Shown: positions 1-9,315, counted from the first letter of the stretch. The stretch: DNA of 64,000 bases from Bacteroidota bacterium (GCA_016713445.1 JADJPB010000005.1:363589-427588), one strand, 5' to 3'. Numbers and translations: made by a program. The notes: generated by a model not told the origin, from the sequence alone.

Positions 1-463
1 AAGATCTAACTTGGCTAAAAAAATGATCAGTTGTAGCGCTTGTTACAGAATGACCATCCATACTTAATGTTCCACTGTATGATCCAGAGATATAAATTGC
101 CGAATTGACTTCATCAAGTGCTGCAGTAGTGAAGCGCTCCTGTAAACCCGACAAACTCGATCCTCCAGGCTGTTTAATCCATATTTCATTGCCAGAATTG
201 TCGAGTTTCGCTAGAAACATTCCATGTGCATTCCCGAAAGTCCAAAGGGTATCTGTTTGAAAGTAACATTGCCCTCCGAATCCTCCTACAACAAATAAAT
301 TTCCATTCGAATCGATATTTCTTATTCCTGCGCTAACGGTATTTAAACCTCCGTAACTTTTCGCCCACTGCCATGTTTGTGCATTGCTATTAAATGATAA
401 CAAAAAGGCAAATAAAATCGGGGAATAAAAAAATAATTTTCTAAAGCGCATATTATTTTTCAT
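1..463 (-). CDS. Secreted beta-propeller-like T9SS protein, 3' end outside window
   Basis: The frame opens at an ATG at 461-463 and runs off the left edge, giving about 154 residues. It begins with a Sec signal peptide (basic start, hydrophobic core, cleavage near SNA-QTW). The mature part has WAKSYGG, LAKLDNSGNEIWIKQ and repeated DSNGNLFVVGG-type segments, which are the repeats of secreted propeller-like (SBBP/delta-60) proteins of Bacteroidetes. It is a tandem paralogue of the gene at 640-2254: both share the signal-peptide end, the TWQWAK start of the mature protein and the CYFQTDTLWTF stretch. A C-terminal T9SS domain is expected outside the window but is not visible. Substrate and exact function are unknown. 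It may be adhesive or a surface scaffold. Confidence 0.75.
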   Translation of the reverse strand, partial: MKNNMRFRKLFFYSPILFAFLLSFNSNAQTWQWAKSYGGLNTVSAGIRNIDSNGNLFVVGGFGGQCYFQTDTLWTFGNAHGMFLAKLDNSGNEIWIKQPGGSSLSGLQERFTTAALDEVNSAIYISGSYSGTLSMDGHSVTSATTDHFFSQVRS

Positions 464-599
464 GATTAAAAAATTTCGATTTTACTTTATCGAAGGTAGT
501 TTGTTTATCTATCCTATCCAAATTAAATTTTGTAGGGAATAAACTTGTCTCCCACTAAGCGAGATTATCAAACCTATATCGCCGCATTGCGAAATTTTC

Positions 600-617
600 A
601 TCGCGAAGCCTCGCGAT
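600..617. repeat. Palindromic intergenic element (hairpin), copy 1
   Basis: ATCGCGA-AGCC-TCGCGAT forms a 7-bp hairpin in the spacer just past the stop of the minus-strand gene at 640. The same core (TCGCGAGGCTTCGCGA read on the other strand) recurs at 8353-8368 and, in part, inside each 82-bp unit at 14379-14623. It may act as a terminator here, but no strong T-tract follows, so it is listed as a dispersed palindrome. Confidence 0.55.
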
Positions 618-639
618 TTCAAATTAATCCATCTTCAAA

Positions 640-2254
640 TTACTCCACCACCATCTTTCCCCAGTAGGTTTTCTTTCCTTGTACCAGTTGCACCGTATAC
701 AATCCTGCGCTGGTTTTGTTTACATCAAAGCGTGGTGATTCATCGGATTCTTCTAAATTGAAGCGAGCAACTTCTCTTCCTTGTTGATCGAACACCAATA
801 AAATTGCATTTTGCATATTGGTAATTTCATCGGGTAATTTTATTCTAAAACTTCCTTTGTTTGGATTTGCATAAATGGTGAGTTGATTGTTGATTATTCT
901 TTCGTTTCCTCCTTGGCCGGTGATCGCGCTGCCTTTAGCGATAAATACATCCCAGTCGCCTGCGCTGGTGAGACTGGTGCTACCGATGTTGACTGTATTT
1001 TGAAAGAGGCCACTTACATAAATATCACCATTAGAATCTTCTTTAACAAATCCCGTACGTGCATATCCAAAATGATGGAGCCCTAGCCAATTGCCATTTT
1101 TATCAATGCGGGCAACAAACATTTCGCTGTTCAATGTTGTTGACAAATTATAAGGCCCTATTTGAGTACCGCCATTAAAACTACCTACTAAATAACTATT
1201 GCCATCAGGATCTGTTGATAACGTTGCAAAATTAGTAGACTCAAATGCCCCTACTGCAAACGATTGTTGTGTCCAAATTAAAGTACCATTTGCAGTTAAT
1301 TTAACAATAAACCCATCACCCCCTCCCGTAGAAATTAATTGTTGATTACTAACTTGCAATGTGTCAGAAAAGAAACCAGACATATAGAGATCGCCACTAT
1401 TTTCAATTCCTAAAGAAGCTCCATAACTATTATTAGAACACTGATAAACATTTACCCATTGTAAATCCCCATTTAAATCAAGCTCACCTATGATCGCATC
1501 TACCAATTTTGGCTTAATAATAGTCATGGTATCCACAATACATGTATCATTTCGGGTTGTTCCAAAGAAATAAATTTTATTCTTATTGAATTTCAAGCGA
1601 GAGTCTAAATCTCTAAATTTATCTTTTGCCCATAATACGTTTCCTGATGAAGAAACTTTAGCTAAAAAGGAGCCTCTTTGTAGTTGGGTTGTATCCAATG
1701 TACCAATAGCTAACAAATTTCCTGTCCAATAAACATTATTTTGCCCATCAACAACAATGTGAGATTGAACATCGTCGTCGATTGGGCTGCCGGCCTTAAT
1801 TATCCATTGACAGGTTCCATTCAAATCGAGCTTTGCAAGAAAATAATCGGAATTAGAACTGCTAACTGAAATGCCGTCTAATGTTAATGTTCCTTTAAAA
1901 TTTCCAGAAAGATAAATTGATCCATTTGTTTCGTCAATAGCTGACATGATCATTTCTTGCAATCCTGGAAGACTAGTCCCGCCCATTTGTTTAATCCATA
2001 ATTCATTTCCCAAATTATCCAATTTAGCCAAGTACATTCCATGAGCGCCAGCAAATGTCCACAATGTATCCGTTTGAAAATAACATTGTCCGCCAAAAGA
2101 TCCAGTAAAAAATAAATTTCCATTGCTTTCGATTGAGTGAATAGCCCCTGTATCATAATTTAAACCACCAACTTTTTTTTGCCCATTGCCATGTTTGGGA
2201 AATGCTGTTAAATGATAATAGAAAGAGTATGACTAAAATATATAGCTTTTTCAT
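640..2254 (-). CDS. Secreted beta-propeller-like T9SS protein, frame broken by one extra base in an A8 run
   Basis: The long frame (640-2064, 474 residues) lacks a signal peptide. The ATG at 2252-2254 opens a signal peptide (ending near NSIS-QTW) and TWQWAK, as in the upstream paralogue, and then runs into a stop. Taking one base from the A8 run (T8 on the plus strand, 2173-2180) joins the two frames and gives VGGLNYDTGAIHS followed by CYFQTDTLWTF, which matches the paralogue. The body has repeated LAKLDLNG...W and GNLY-SG elements typical of SBBP-like propellers. The C-terminus carries a type A T9SS sorting domain (YANPNKGSFRI, then GLYTVQL and a terminal KMVVE). It is therefore probably exported across the outer membrane. 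The break is either a sequencing error or a recent slip. Function beyond surface display is unknown. Confidence 0.8.
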
Positions 2255-2264
2255 TTGTTTAATT

Positions 2265-4526
2265 TTAATGATTAATAATTAATTTTTTTGAAAGGGAGTT
2301 GAGATGGTCCTTAACCGTAATGAAATAGAGACCTTGATGAAGATTTGATACATCCATTTTAAAAATGCTTTCAACAGTATTCTTCACCATTATTGTTTTT
2401 CCATTAATATCCGCTACTAAAATTGCACGATTTTTTTCGAAACCGATTACTTCAACTGTTACTTCTGCATTTGATGGGTTGGGACTAAGAATAACACTAA
2501 CTTCATTATTAAAGTTTAATTCAACTTCTTTTCTAAAAAAGTTATAATTGTTTGCATTGATATCAGATGTAAAAGGATGAACTATTCGCAATCCATCATA
2601 AGAAATACAATGATCATAATCCGAATTAAAAATATGAACATAGGACCCCAACTCTGCTCTAAACTCGGACAAGAAAATTTTTTTCCTTGCAGATATTTCT
2701 GAATAACTAAAGTTATTTATTATCGAATTCGAAACCGTTAATTCCTGTCCTCCTCTCAAATTATGTTGTGTGGCACTAATTGTCAAATTAGTTGCTAAAC
2801 CTTGATATCCAAAATGAATCCTATTTAGGGAGGGATTGTAGTTGATTTGTGGAAGCTGGTTGTGATCCCAAGCCCCAAAATGTTTATTTTCTAAGCCTAT
2901 ACCAGCAAACCAAATATGGGTTAAAATCTGGCTAGCTGTTGTATTTGGATCTAAATAATTGAATGGTCGAAGTTTAAAAGTTCCGATTAAGTTGCTTGGA
3001 TCAGCTGTTATAATGGATCGAGTAAAAGTATAAAAGTGATTAAGATTATATACATTATTTCCATTCAAATCTAACGTCGTATTCAACCATCCCCACCCAT
3101 TCACTAATGCATCACCAACTGGGTTTCCATCTTGATCGGTTACGGTTCCAGTTACTTCTCCAGCTCCACTTGAATTCATGGTATTATGATTATAAGGGTC
3201 TAAATAGTCGGGGAGACCCGGACTGCTAGGGGGGGGTAGGCAATTACTTGAATTTACAGGTGGCAATGGATTGTTACCATAAGTGGAGAAAAAACTAGTA
3301 ACAGGTTTATTCATGGCGGCACATGGGTCTAATGGGTCGGGACAAGTATTAATATCTCTCTTTAAGATTCCAAAAAAATTAAGCCCTCTTTTAGCGTCGG
3401 TATCACTCTTATCGAAATAATCTTGATAATTCCACCAGGAGAAACCACTGGCCTCACAATCTCTAGTAATTGGTACGGTAGTTTGAGCATACAGTTCTTG
3501 GCTTGCTTCGGTACCGTTTAAATAATTTTGCCATGTTGGATTGGATGGATGGCCATCTATTGCTGTGAATCCTGTTTCACCAACAATCCAAGGAATTGGC
3601 ATATTTTTCCCAAGCCAATATAAAATTCCTTTTACATGATTCTGATAATCATCAGGTGTTGTTTGAATAGACTGCCCGTAAATTCCAGAATACGGATAAA
3701 AGTGTGGGGAGTTAAAATCAATTTTAAGACAAGCAGGATCAAATTGAATAGACTCATCCCAACAATTTCCAATGGTAGTTAAATGGTTTTGGTCATTAAT
3801 TTTTATCGCATCAACCCACTCCTGTACTAAAACACAAGATTCGTTTTTTGAGAATAATGGATCCTTTTTTATAGCATAACAAGGCTCATTATATAAGTCG
3901 TAAGCCAAGAGACGCGAGTGGTTTTTAATTTTATCTCCAAGCTCTTCTAAAAAAGAAAGGTAATAGGGTTGTGCTAAAGACCAGTCATATAAGATCTTTC
4001 CTTCTCCATCCTTGTTATACGCCCCTCCAGTATTTATTATTACATAAAAAGGTGGGCCAGGAACGTTAGCTGCGATATTTAAAATGTTTAAATAAGCATC
4101 CAAAAGAATATTTGCATTTGTGGCAAAGTCCAATGTCGTTTTATTATTAACATTTTGGTCATATGTGTCAAATTGAAATTGGTTTAAAATATGGTTGTAA
4201 TAGGGACTTGGTCCATTCAGCCGAATACCATTAAAGCCAAGAGATCTAATATATTTAAACTGGTTAAGAATTTGTGTATTACATTCCGTTTGATTCTGAC
4301 ATTCGAATGTATTAGTAGGTCCAAAAGAATGATAAGGTGAAGGATAACAATTATTGGCACCATCATATTGTAATAGGGATCCCCAATTTAACAAAATTGG
4401 ATAAAATGGTGCACCCGTATGATCAATAAACTGTTTGCCTTCTAGATATACATAACCCGTACCTTGTGCATGTATAAAATGCAGTTGAAATAACAAACAA
4501 AAGACGAAGGCTATAATATTTTTCAT
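2265..4526 (-). CDS. Secreted clan GH-A (GH5-like) glycoside hydrolase with T9SS domain
   Basis: 753 residues. A signal peptide ends near IHA-QGT (residue 20). Residues about 25-400 read as a (beta/alpha)8 glycosidase: GFNGIRL near 98, LYNEP with the likely acid/base Glu214, SPHFYPYSG with His275, and IPWIVGETGF with the likely nucleophile Glu317. This motif order is that of clan GH-A enzymes such as GH5 cellulases and mannanases. A short carboxypeptidase-regulatory-like segment (GTVTDQDGNPVGDALV) follows around residue 475. The last ~80 residues form a type A T9SS sorting domain (LSPNPSNAEVTVEV, GLYFITV, KKLIINH). The polysaccharide substrate cannot be told from sequence. It lies 11 bp after the preceding gene at 4538 on the same strand, so they may be co-transcribed. 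Confidence 0.75.
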   Translation of the reverse strand: MKNIIAFVFCLLFQLHFIHAQGTGYVYLEGKQFIDHTGAPFYPILLNWGSLLQYDGANNCYPSPYHSFGPTNTFECQNQTECNTQILNQFKYIRSLGFNGIRLNGPSPYYNHILNQFQFDTYDQNVNNKTTLDFATNANILLDAYLNILNIAANVPGPPFYVIINTGGAYNKDGEGKILYDWSLAQPYYLSFLEELGDKIKNHSRLLAYDLYNEPCYAIKKDPLFSKNESCVLVQEWVDAIKINDQNHLTTIGNCWDESIQFDPACLKIDFNSPHFYPYSGIYGQSIQTTPDDYQNHVKGILYWLGKNMPIPWIVGETGFTAIDGHPSNPTWQNYLNGTEASQELYAQTTVPITRDCEASGFSWWNYQDYFDKSDTDAKRGLNFFGILKRDINTCPDPLDPCAAMNKPVTSFFSTYGNNPLPPVNSSNCLPPPSSPGLPDYLDPYNHNTMNSSGAGEVTGTVTDQDGNPVGDALVNGWGWLNTTLDLNGNNVYNLNHFYTFTRSIITADPSNLIGTFKLRPFNYLDPNTTASQILTHIWFAGIGLENKHFGAWDHNQLPQINYNPSLNRIHFGYQGLATNLTISATQHNLRGGQELTVSNSIINNFSYSEISARKKIFLSEFRAELGSYVHIFNSDYDHCISYDGLRIVHPFTSDINANNYNFFRKEVELNFNNEVSVILSPNPSNAEVTVEVIGFEKNRAILVADINGKTIMVKNTVESIFKMDVSNLHQGLYFITVKDHLNSLSKKLIINH

Positions 4527-4537
4527 AAAACAGGTTA

Positions 4538-6295
4538 TTATTTACTTGACTTTAAAAGTTCAATCTCCTTTTTTAAATCAATGATTAATAAGGCCATTTC
4601 CTCAATAGACTGTATCATGCTTTTCTGCAAACTGGCTACTGAAACCCCTTCGCTATTCTTAACTTCTTCTGCAGATGGGAACCAAGGCAAATGCTTGTTT
4701 TTCTCTATAAATAATTCTAGGCTTTCAATCGAAATTCTTTTATAATCATCATCAAAAACAAAATCCGGAAATGGATCTATTGTTACTAGAACATCATTCG
4801 TTACAATTCCATTCGCTACAAATAATCGATACATTGAGTTAGCAGAGGGCAAAACACCTATTCCTACTTTTCCTTCGCCATCAATTACTAAATCGGTTGT
4901 CCATCCGTTTGGTGTTTGCAGCGTATTGGTAACTCTTCCAATCTCAAATTTTATGTTGGGGGCTCTCCAAATTCCACCTTCCCTTCCCAGGTATTTCATA
5001 AACCCTACTCTACGGTTAGCCCCCTCATCAACAATTAATCCTCTGTCTTCGCCATTAATTAAAATGCTTCCATCCACATGCAATTTTTCTGATGGACTTT
5101 CTGTTCCAATACCTATCTTTCCGTCTGCATCTATTAAAAAGCGGGTAGCACCGTTGCCTAAACCATCTACATCCTGGTCATAAATAAAAAAATTATCTTG
5201 CTCATTGTGGGTTAAATCGGTTCCAATTGCCCACAGTAGATTAGATTGATTATTAAAAAAATGATTGAATTTGATTTCGCTATTTTTATTTCCTGGATCT
5301 TCATTGGTAATGGTTAATCCTCCTGCTACACCAGTCACCGTCGAGTGACGAATTTCAAGTTTAGAATAGGGAGTAGAAGTGCCAATCCCAACATCCCCAT
5401 CTATTTCGAGTCGCATTATTTCACTGTTATTTGCTTTAAAAACTAAATCAATAGGATTCGTGCTTCCTAAAAAATGATTAGAAGCTAAAATATTGCCACA
5501 TTCCATCCAAGCAAAACATGGTGTAGCAATGATTTTTCCATCGTTATTTGTCATCAAAAGTTTATTGCCTAAACCACTAAACGCATTCAATTTAATTTCT
5601 CCAGTGGATAATACTCGAAAACGTTCAAGGTTGTTGGTTTTAAAAACTAAATCTTTCGCATCCTTTGTTCCGATGAAATTTGAAAGCGGGTTGCTTCCTA
5701 AGTTACCACTCATGGTCCAATCAGAACGTTCGGGTTCGTTTAAATAAAATGCTTCAGGTGAATATACACATTGGTTGGCGTCGGTTAAAGTGACAAAATA
5801 ATTTCCGGTTCCTAGATTAAATCGGTCTTGAGTAGTGGGGCCATCTTCCCAAGTAAACGTATATGGTAAAACACCACCAGTTGGATACAACAAAATACTC
5901 CCGTTGTAACAATTGTAACAACTAATATTATATCCGCTGGGGTAGGTACTTATTAGTTGATCAACATTTATTGCTTCGGGTTCTTCTAAAGTAATTTCCG
6001 CATCAACACCTGGCCCCGAAGTACCTTTCACATGAACACGATAATACCCAGATGCCAAATCCGAAACATCTTTCGTTGTACTTCCATTTGACCAAGTATA
6101 GGTATAGGGCGGAGTCCCACCTGAGACTGTTAAAGTAATAGATCCATCCCTACTACCAAAACAAGAAATATTATAACCATTATATAAAGATGGGTTTAAA
6201 GATACTTGAATCGATTGCCCAATAGAACTTGTGCCGTTCAGTAGAATTAGGCTTACTAAAAAACCACTAAAAATTTGAAATTTGAAATTTTTCAT
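4538..6295 (-). CDS. Secreted SprB-repeat / tail-fibre-like protein with C-terminal coiled coil
   Basis: 585 residues with a signal peptide (hydrophobic stretch at about 10-24). Two SprB-like repeats of about 75 residues follow (YNGYNISCFGSRDGSITL and the second SGYNISCYNCYNGSI copy, each with GGTPPYTYTW-type strands). Such repeats occur in gliding adhesins and other Bacteroidetes surface proteins. The middle (about 190-480) has LVFKTNNLERFRV and VGIGTSTPYSKLEIR segments, like phage tail-fibre and head-knob stalk repeats. The C-terminus has the common Bacteroidetes sequence YKRISIESLELFIEKNKHLP and then a coiled coil (SIEEMALLIIDLKKEIELL). In phage proteins this position holds a chaperone region that guides trimerisation. 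No T9SS type A domain is visible. Probably a surface fibre. Partner unknown. Confidence 0.7.
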   Translation of the reverse strand: MKNFKFQIFSGFLVSLILLNGTSSIGQSIQVSLNPSLYNGYNISCFGSRDGSITLTVSGGTPPYTYTWSNGSTTKDVSDLASGYYRVHVKGTSGPGVDAEITLEEPEAINVDQLISTYPSGYNISCYNCYNGSILLYPTGGVLPYTFTWEDGPTTQDRFNLGTGNYFVTLTDANQCVYSPEAFYLNEPERSDWTMSGNLGSNPLSNFIGTKDAKDLVFKTNNLERFRVLSTGEIKLNAFSGLGNKLLMTNNDGKIIATPCFAWMECGNILASNHFLGSTNPIDLVFKANNSEIMRLEIDGDVGIGTSTPYSKLEIRHSTVTGVAGGLTITNEDPGNKNSEIKFNHFFNNQSNLLWAIGTDLTHNEQDNFFIYDQDVDGLGNGATRFLIDADGKIGIGTESPSEKLHVDGSILINGEDRGLIVDEGANRRVGFMKYLGREGGIWRAPNIKFEIGRVTNTLQTPNGWTTDLVIDGEGKVGIGVLPSANSMYRLFVANGIVTNDVLVTIDPFPDFVFDDDYKRISIESLELFIEKNKHLPWFPSAEEVKNSEGVSVASLQKSMIQSIEEMALLIIDLKKEIELLKSSK

Positions 6296-6641
6296 ACGAA
6301 TTATTTATTAAAATCCATATCAAAGATAATATTTTATCTGAATCCGCAAAATTTTTTTAACCAAACATTCCCTACTTAAAAAGAACTATTGGAATAATAC
6401 TACTTTTAAAAAAATTCCAGCCTGCATTTAAAAATGACTATTAGAAAGATCCAAAAATTAAATTTTGATTTTTTATTTCATAATACGATCTGCAAGTGGC
6501 TTCTTTACAAACATTAATTGAGATTCGGATAATGGTTTCGAACTGATAGCAGCAAATAGATGTTGGATGCCGAAATTGAAGCGCATCATCATAAAAAATC
6601 ATAAAAATCTGCGTACATCAGCGGCTGTGGAAGTATAATTA
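6296..6641. other. Divergent intergenic region
   Basis: This 346-base AT-rich spacer lies between two divergent transcription units. It contains the possible 39-codon reading frame listed separately and, near 6603-6625, a degenerate ATCTGCGTACATCAGCGG sequence of the kind that recurs as a dispersed intergenic repeat in Bacteroidetes. The promoter for xseA starts at its right end. No RNA gene was recognised. Confidence 0.5.
6473..6592 (-). CDS. Possible small protein, 39 codons
   Basis: On the minus strand a run of three ATG codons at 6584-6592 opens a 39-residue frame ending in TAA at 6473-6475. It begins MMMRFNFGIQHLF and ends KKPLADRIMK. Codon use looks reasonable and the frame fills most of a spacer that otherwise holds nothing, but no family is recognised and no ribosome binding site is visible. 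It could be a genuine small protein, the remnant of a longer gene, or chance. Confidence 0.2.
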   Translation of the reverse strand: MMMRFNFGIQHLFAAISSKPLSESQLMFVKKPLADRIMK

Positions 6642-6649
6642 TTGGAATA

Positions 6650-6679
6650 TTTGTATTCTATCGAACTACACTATCTTCG
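6650..6679 (+). promoter_or_regulatory. Bacteroidetes-type promoter for xseA
   Basis: TTTG at 6650-6653, an 18-base spacer, and TATCTTCG at 6672-6679 fit the Bacteroidetes sigma factor pattern TTTG-N17-23-TAnnTTTG with one change. The -7 element ends five bases before the ATG at 6684, so the transcript would start at or next to that ATG. This favours 6684 as the start over the TTG at 6642. Confidence 0.5.
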
Positions 6680-6683
6680 CTCC

Positions 6684-8081
6684 ATGCAATCCACACCCTC
6701 CATCCTTAAACTCTCTGAGCTCTCGGCTATCGTGGCAGGGATTTTTCAGATGCACTTTTCGGGAGAGCGCTTTTGGGTGACTTCGGAGATTGTGGGATTG
6801 AAGGTGAGTCGGGGCCATTGCTATTTACAGCTTGCAGAAAAAGACGATGTAGGCGCCACACCCAAAGCGGAGTTTAGAGGGATTATTTGGGCGAGTACAT
6901 TTAGTCGGATCCAACCACGCTTTGCGAAAGCGACGGGGCAAACTCTGCGCGAACAGATGCAGGTACTGCTGCAAGTGGAAGTACAGTATCACGAGCGCTA
7001 TGGCATGAGCTTGATCGTACACGATATTGATGAGTCGTTTACGATGGGTCAATTAGAATTAGAACGCCGACAAACGATTGAGCGATTAAAGAAGGATGGG
7101 ATTTTTGATAAAAATAAATTGCGGGAGCTTCCCGCATCACTGCAAAACATTGCCATTATTTCAGCGGAAGATGCGCGGGGTTACGAAGATTTTTTAACAC
7201 GACTCACGAATAACGTTTATGGGTATTCGTTTCATTGTACCTTATACACTTCGCTTTTGCAGGGCGACTTGGCAGCCGGTGATATCATCGCGAAATTAAA
7301 TCGGATTAAGATTGATCATACCACGAAAAAGTTTGATGCGGTGGTGATTGTGCGTGGTGGCGGCAGTGCGAGTAGTTTGGAGTGCTTTAACGATTATTTT
7401 TTAGCGAGAAATATTGCGACGTTCCCCTTGCCGGTTATCACAGGGATTGGTCACCAAGCCGACAAAAGTGTGGTGGATGAAGTCGCAAATACGGATCGCA
7501 TGACACCCACCGATGTAGCGAATTTTTTAATTGAGCATCAGATGGAATTAGAAGAAAGTCTGGATGAGTCGTGGAACCAGATTCGAGACTTGGCGAATGA
7601 AGTGTTAGAGGAAGAATCTCAATTTTTAAATAATGCCGTTTGGCAATTGCAGCAAAGCACTAAATTGGATTTGAATAAGGCGAGTAGGAGTTTAGATAAT
7701 TTAGGATTCTCTTTTCGTCATCTATGGCAGGGATTATTAATTCAGGAACAAAACTTTCTAGAGAACTATTTTATACTTTATAAAAAAGAATTGCGTCAAT
7801 ACTTTAACATTGAAAAAGAACATGGAGTTGAAATGTTGGATCATCTCCAACAGCAAATAAAAAATATTTCCAAAGCAGAAGATCGATGGTTGGAAAACTC
7901 TGAATCGAAACTTCGACTGCTGGATCCAAAAGAAATATTAAAACGCGGATATAGTTATACTTTGCACAAGGGTAAAATTATTACGAGTACAGATGAAATA
8001 AATGTAGGTGATGAAATTACGACACAATTATATCAAGGTGAAATCACATCTATCCTAAAAGACAAAAAAGAAAATGGCTGA
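6684..8081 (+). CDS. xseA: Exodeoxyribonuclease VII large subunit
   Basis: 465 residues from the ATG at 6684. The frame is open from a TTG at 6642, but the promoter overlaps that stretch. The protein starts with the OB-fold nucleic-acid-binding domain (LKLSELSAIVAGIF, FWVTSEIVGLKVSRGHCYLQL) and continues into the catalytic domain (IAIISAEDARGYEDFL, VVIVRGGGSASSLECFNDY, PVITGIGHQADKSVVDEVA), followed by the long helical region and the C-terminal segment LDPKEILKRGYSYTL. Together with XseB it degrades single-stranded DNA to acid-soluble oligonucleotides in the cytoplasm during repair and recombination. Length and motifs are normal for the family. The stop overlaps the start of xseB by 8 bases, so the two subunits are translationally linked, as is usual. 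Confidence 0.95.
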   Translation: MQSTPSILKLSELSAIVAGIFQMHFSGERFWVTSEIVGLKVSRGHCYLQLAEKDDVGATPKAEFRGIIWASTFSRIQPRFAKATGQTLREQMQVLLQVEVQYHERYGMSLIVHDIDESFTMGQLELERRQTIERLKKDGIFDKNKLRELPASLQNIAIISAEDARGYEDFLTRLTNNVYGYSFHCTLYTSLLQGDLAAGDIIAKLNRIKIDHTTKKFDAVVIVRGGGSASSLECFNDYFLARNIATFPLPVITGIGHQADKSVVDEVANTDRMTPTDVANFLIEHQMELEESLDESWNQIRDLANEVLEEESQFLNNAVWQLQQSTKLDLNKASRSLDNLGFSFRHLWQGLLIQEQNFLENYFILYKKELRQYFNIEKEHGVEMLDHLQQQIKNISKAEDRWLENSESKLRLLDPKEILKRGYSYTLHKGKIITSTDEINVGDEITTQLYQGEITSILKDKKENG

Positions 8082-8282
8082 AAAATTTAATTACGAAAAG
8101 CAAAAGCTGAATTAGAAAACATTTTGGAAGAGCTGGAGCAAGGTGAAACGGGAATTGATGCCTTAGCTAAACATGTGAAGCGAGCGGGTGAATTAATTCG
8201 TCAATGCAAAGAAAAGCTACGTAGTACAGAAAGTGAAGTGAGTGGGTTGTTAAAAGATTTAGACGACCCTTCGACAAGCTAA
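8074..8282 (+). CDS. xseB: Exodeoxyribonuclease VII small subunit, frameshifted
   Basis: The ATG at 8074 overlaps the end of xseA. As written the frame stops after 13 codons. Adding one A to the A4 run at 8096-8099 restores a typical small subunit: MAEKFNYEKAKAELENILEE, then LEQGETGIDALAKHVKRAGE, LIRQCKEKLRSTESEV and LLKDLDD, about 69 residues in all. This matches the usual XseB pattern (an E-LE-IV-LE-G core followed by a helix with I--C---L). The restored frame ends with DPSTS from the repeat CCCTTCGACAAGCTAAGG, so a dispersed repeat supplies the stop codon. Because the reading is intact apart from one homopolymer base, a sequencing error is the more likely cause. If real, the small subunit would be lost. 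Confidence 0.8.
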
Positions 8283-8758
8283 GGCTGCGCTACGATAATT
8301 TTCTCTTCGCTAAATTTTCTCGCTGAGGCTGCGCTTCGCTATTTTTTCTCGCTCGCGAGGCTTCGCGACCTCGGCAAGCTCAGGTTAAAAAGGGCGCTAA
8401 GGCTGCGCTTCACTAAGTGCGCTAAGGTCTGTCTCTAATTAATTACTCTGTGTACTCCGTGAAAAACTCTGTGGACTCTGTGTTAAAAGAAAGTCTTATT
8501 ATAGAACGAATTCTCCTACTCTATAACTATTACATCATGCTACAAATAACTTCCTTTACGAACAGAAGCAGCAATTAACCACGGAGGCATCGAGGAACAC
8601 GGAGAAATTATTTTAATGAATCAATGCATTCATCAAGACTTAGAGTTGATTACATTTACCCTTGCGTTCCTAGCGCTTGCCTGCTGCAGGTAGGGTTAAT
8701 TTTTACCTCTAAGAATTTCGTAAATTACCCTCTCTCGAACCCTGAACTTGCCGAAGGG
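8283..8758. repeat. Spacer filled with degenerate dispersed repeats
   Basis: This 476-base spacer has no convincing gene. It holds several short repeat families: CTCGCTGAGGCTGCGCTTCGC-like runs at about 8281-8420, the palindrome TCGCGAGGCTTCGCGA at 8353-8368, a CTCTGTG-rich element at 8445-8489 (near-copy at 9961-10005), an inverted relative ACCACGGAGGCATCGAGG around 8576-8608, and an ACCCTGAACTTGCCGAAGGG element at about 8738-8759 that is an inverted relative of the one at the end of xseB. These look like mobile or slippage-prone intergenic elements rather than regulatory sites. Confidence 0.6.
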
Positions 8759-9217
8759 TTATGGCGCTGTTGATTTCAAAACCATCACTTGTTCTAAATC
8801 TTTATAAAAGTGTAAGTACTCCACCCATTTCTTATTTTCCTTTACCTTTTTTAATTCGTAACGCGTCGTTTCTTCCATCTTTTTCAAAAACAAATTTTCC
8901 ATCTCCATCGCAGGGCAAGCCATTTTCGTCACAGCCATCATATGCAGTTTAATCATGTCTTCATGCGTGGTGTACATTCCATTGCATTGATTACATCCTG
9001 AATTTCCGCCAAACGTATTGCTTTGACCTTCGAATTCTAAAGAAATTTTTTGAACGCCGTCGGGTAGCGAAACTTTCTTTCCACCTATCTCTACTAATTC
9101 CCATTTCCGTTGCTCTAAAGCGGGATCTTTCCCAAAGGGTTTCATTGCATTGTTTTTACAACTTACCAAGACAAAAAGGGCTAAAGAGAAGAAGAGTATT
9201 TTTATGGCAGTTGACAT
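8759..9217 (-). CDS. META domain (HslJ-like) lipoprotein
   Basis: The best start is the ATG at 9215-9217, which gives MSTAIKILFFSLALFVLVSC, a lipoprotein signal peptide with lipobox LVSC. The longer frame from 9283 adds residues without a sensible signal. About 152 residues. The mature part reads as one META domain: KWELVEIGGKKV at the start, FGGNSGCNQCNGMYT in the middle and KMACPAMEMENLFLKKMEE near the end, as in HslJ and related proteins linked to heat shock or motility in other bacteria. Cysteines in GCNQC and MAC may pair. It is probably anchored in the inner or outer membrane facing the periplasm. The last codons run into the repeat at 8738-8759. The precise role is unknown. Confidence 0.75.
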   Translation of the reverse strand: MSTAIKILFFSLALFVLVSCKNNAMKPFGKDPALEQRKWELVEIGGKKVSLPDGVQKISLEFEGQSNTFGGNSGCNQCNGMYTTHEDMIKLHMMAVTKMACPAMEMENLFLKKMEETTRYELKKVKENKKWVEYLHFYKDLEQVMVLKSTAP

Positions 9218-9276
9218 ATTCTGAATGTATAAGCTACAAATTTCGTAAAAACTGACGAGACGTTCACCAAATATAA

Positions 9277-9308
9277 TTTGCAATTTATTGTTTTTCTCGC
9301 TAATATTG
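9277..9308 (+). promoter_or_regulatory. Possible Bacteroidetes-type promoter
   Basis: TTTG at 9277-9280, a 20-base spacer, and TAATATTG at 9301-9308 resemble TTTG-N-TAnnTTTG with one mismatch. It ends seven bases before the ATG at 9316, so either the transcript is nearly leaderless or the second ATG at 9325 is used. Confidence 0.35.
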
Positions 9309-9315
9309 AAGTTCT

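Noticed and set aside
8445..8489. Insertion-sequence end
   Set aside because: No transposase frame, target duplication or terminal inverted repeat could be paired with it.
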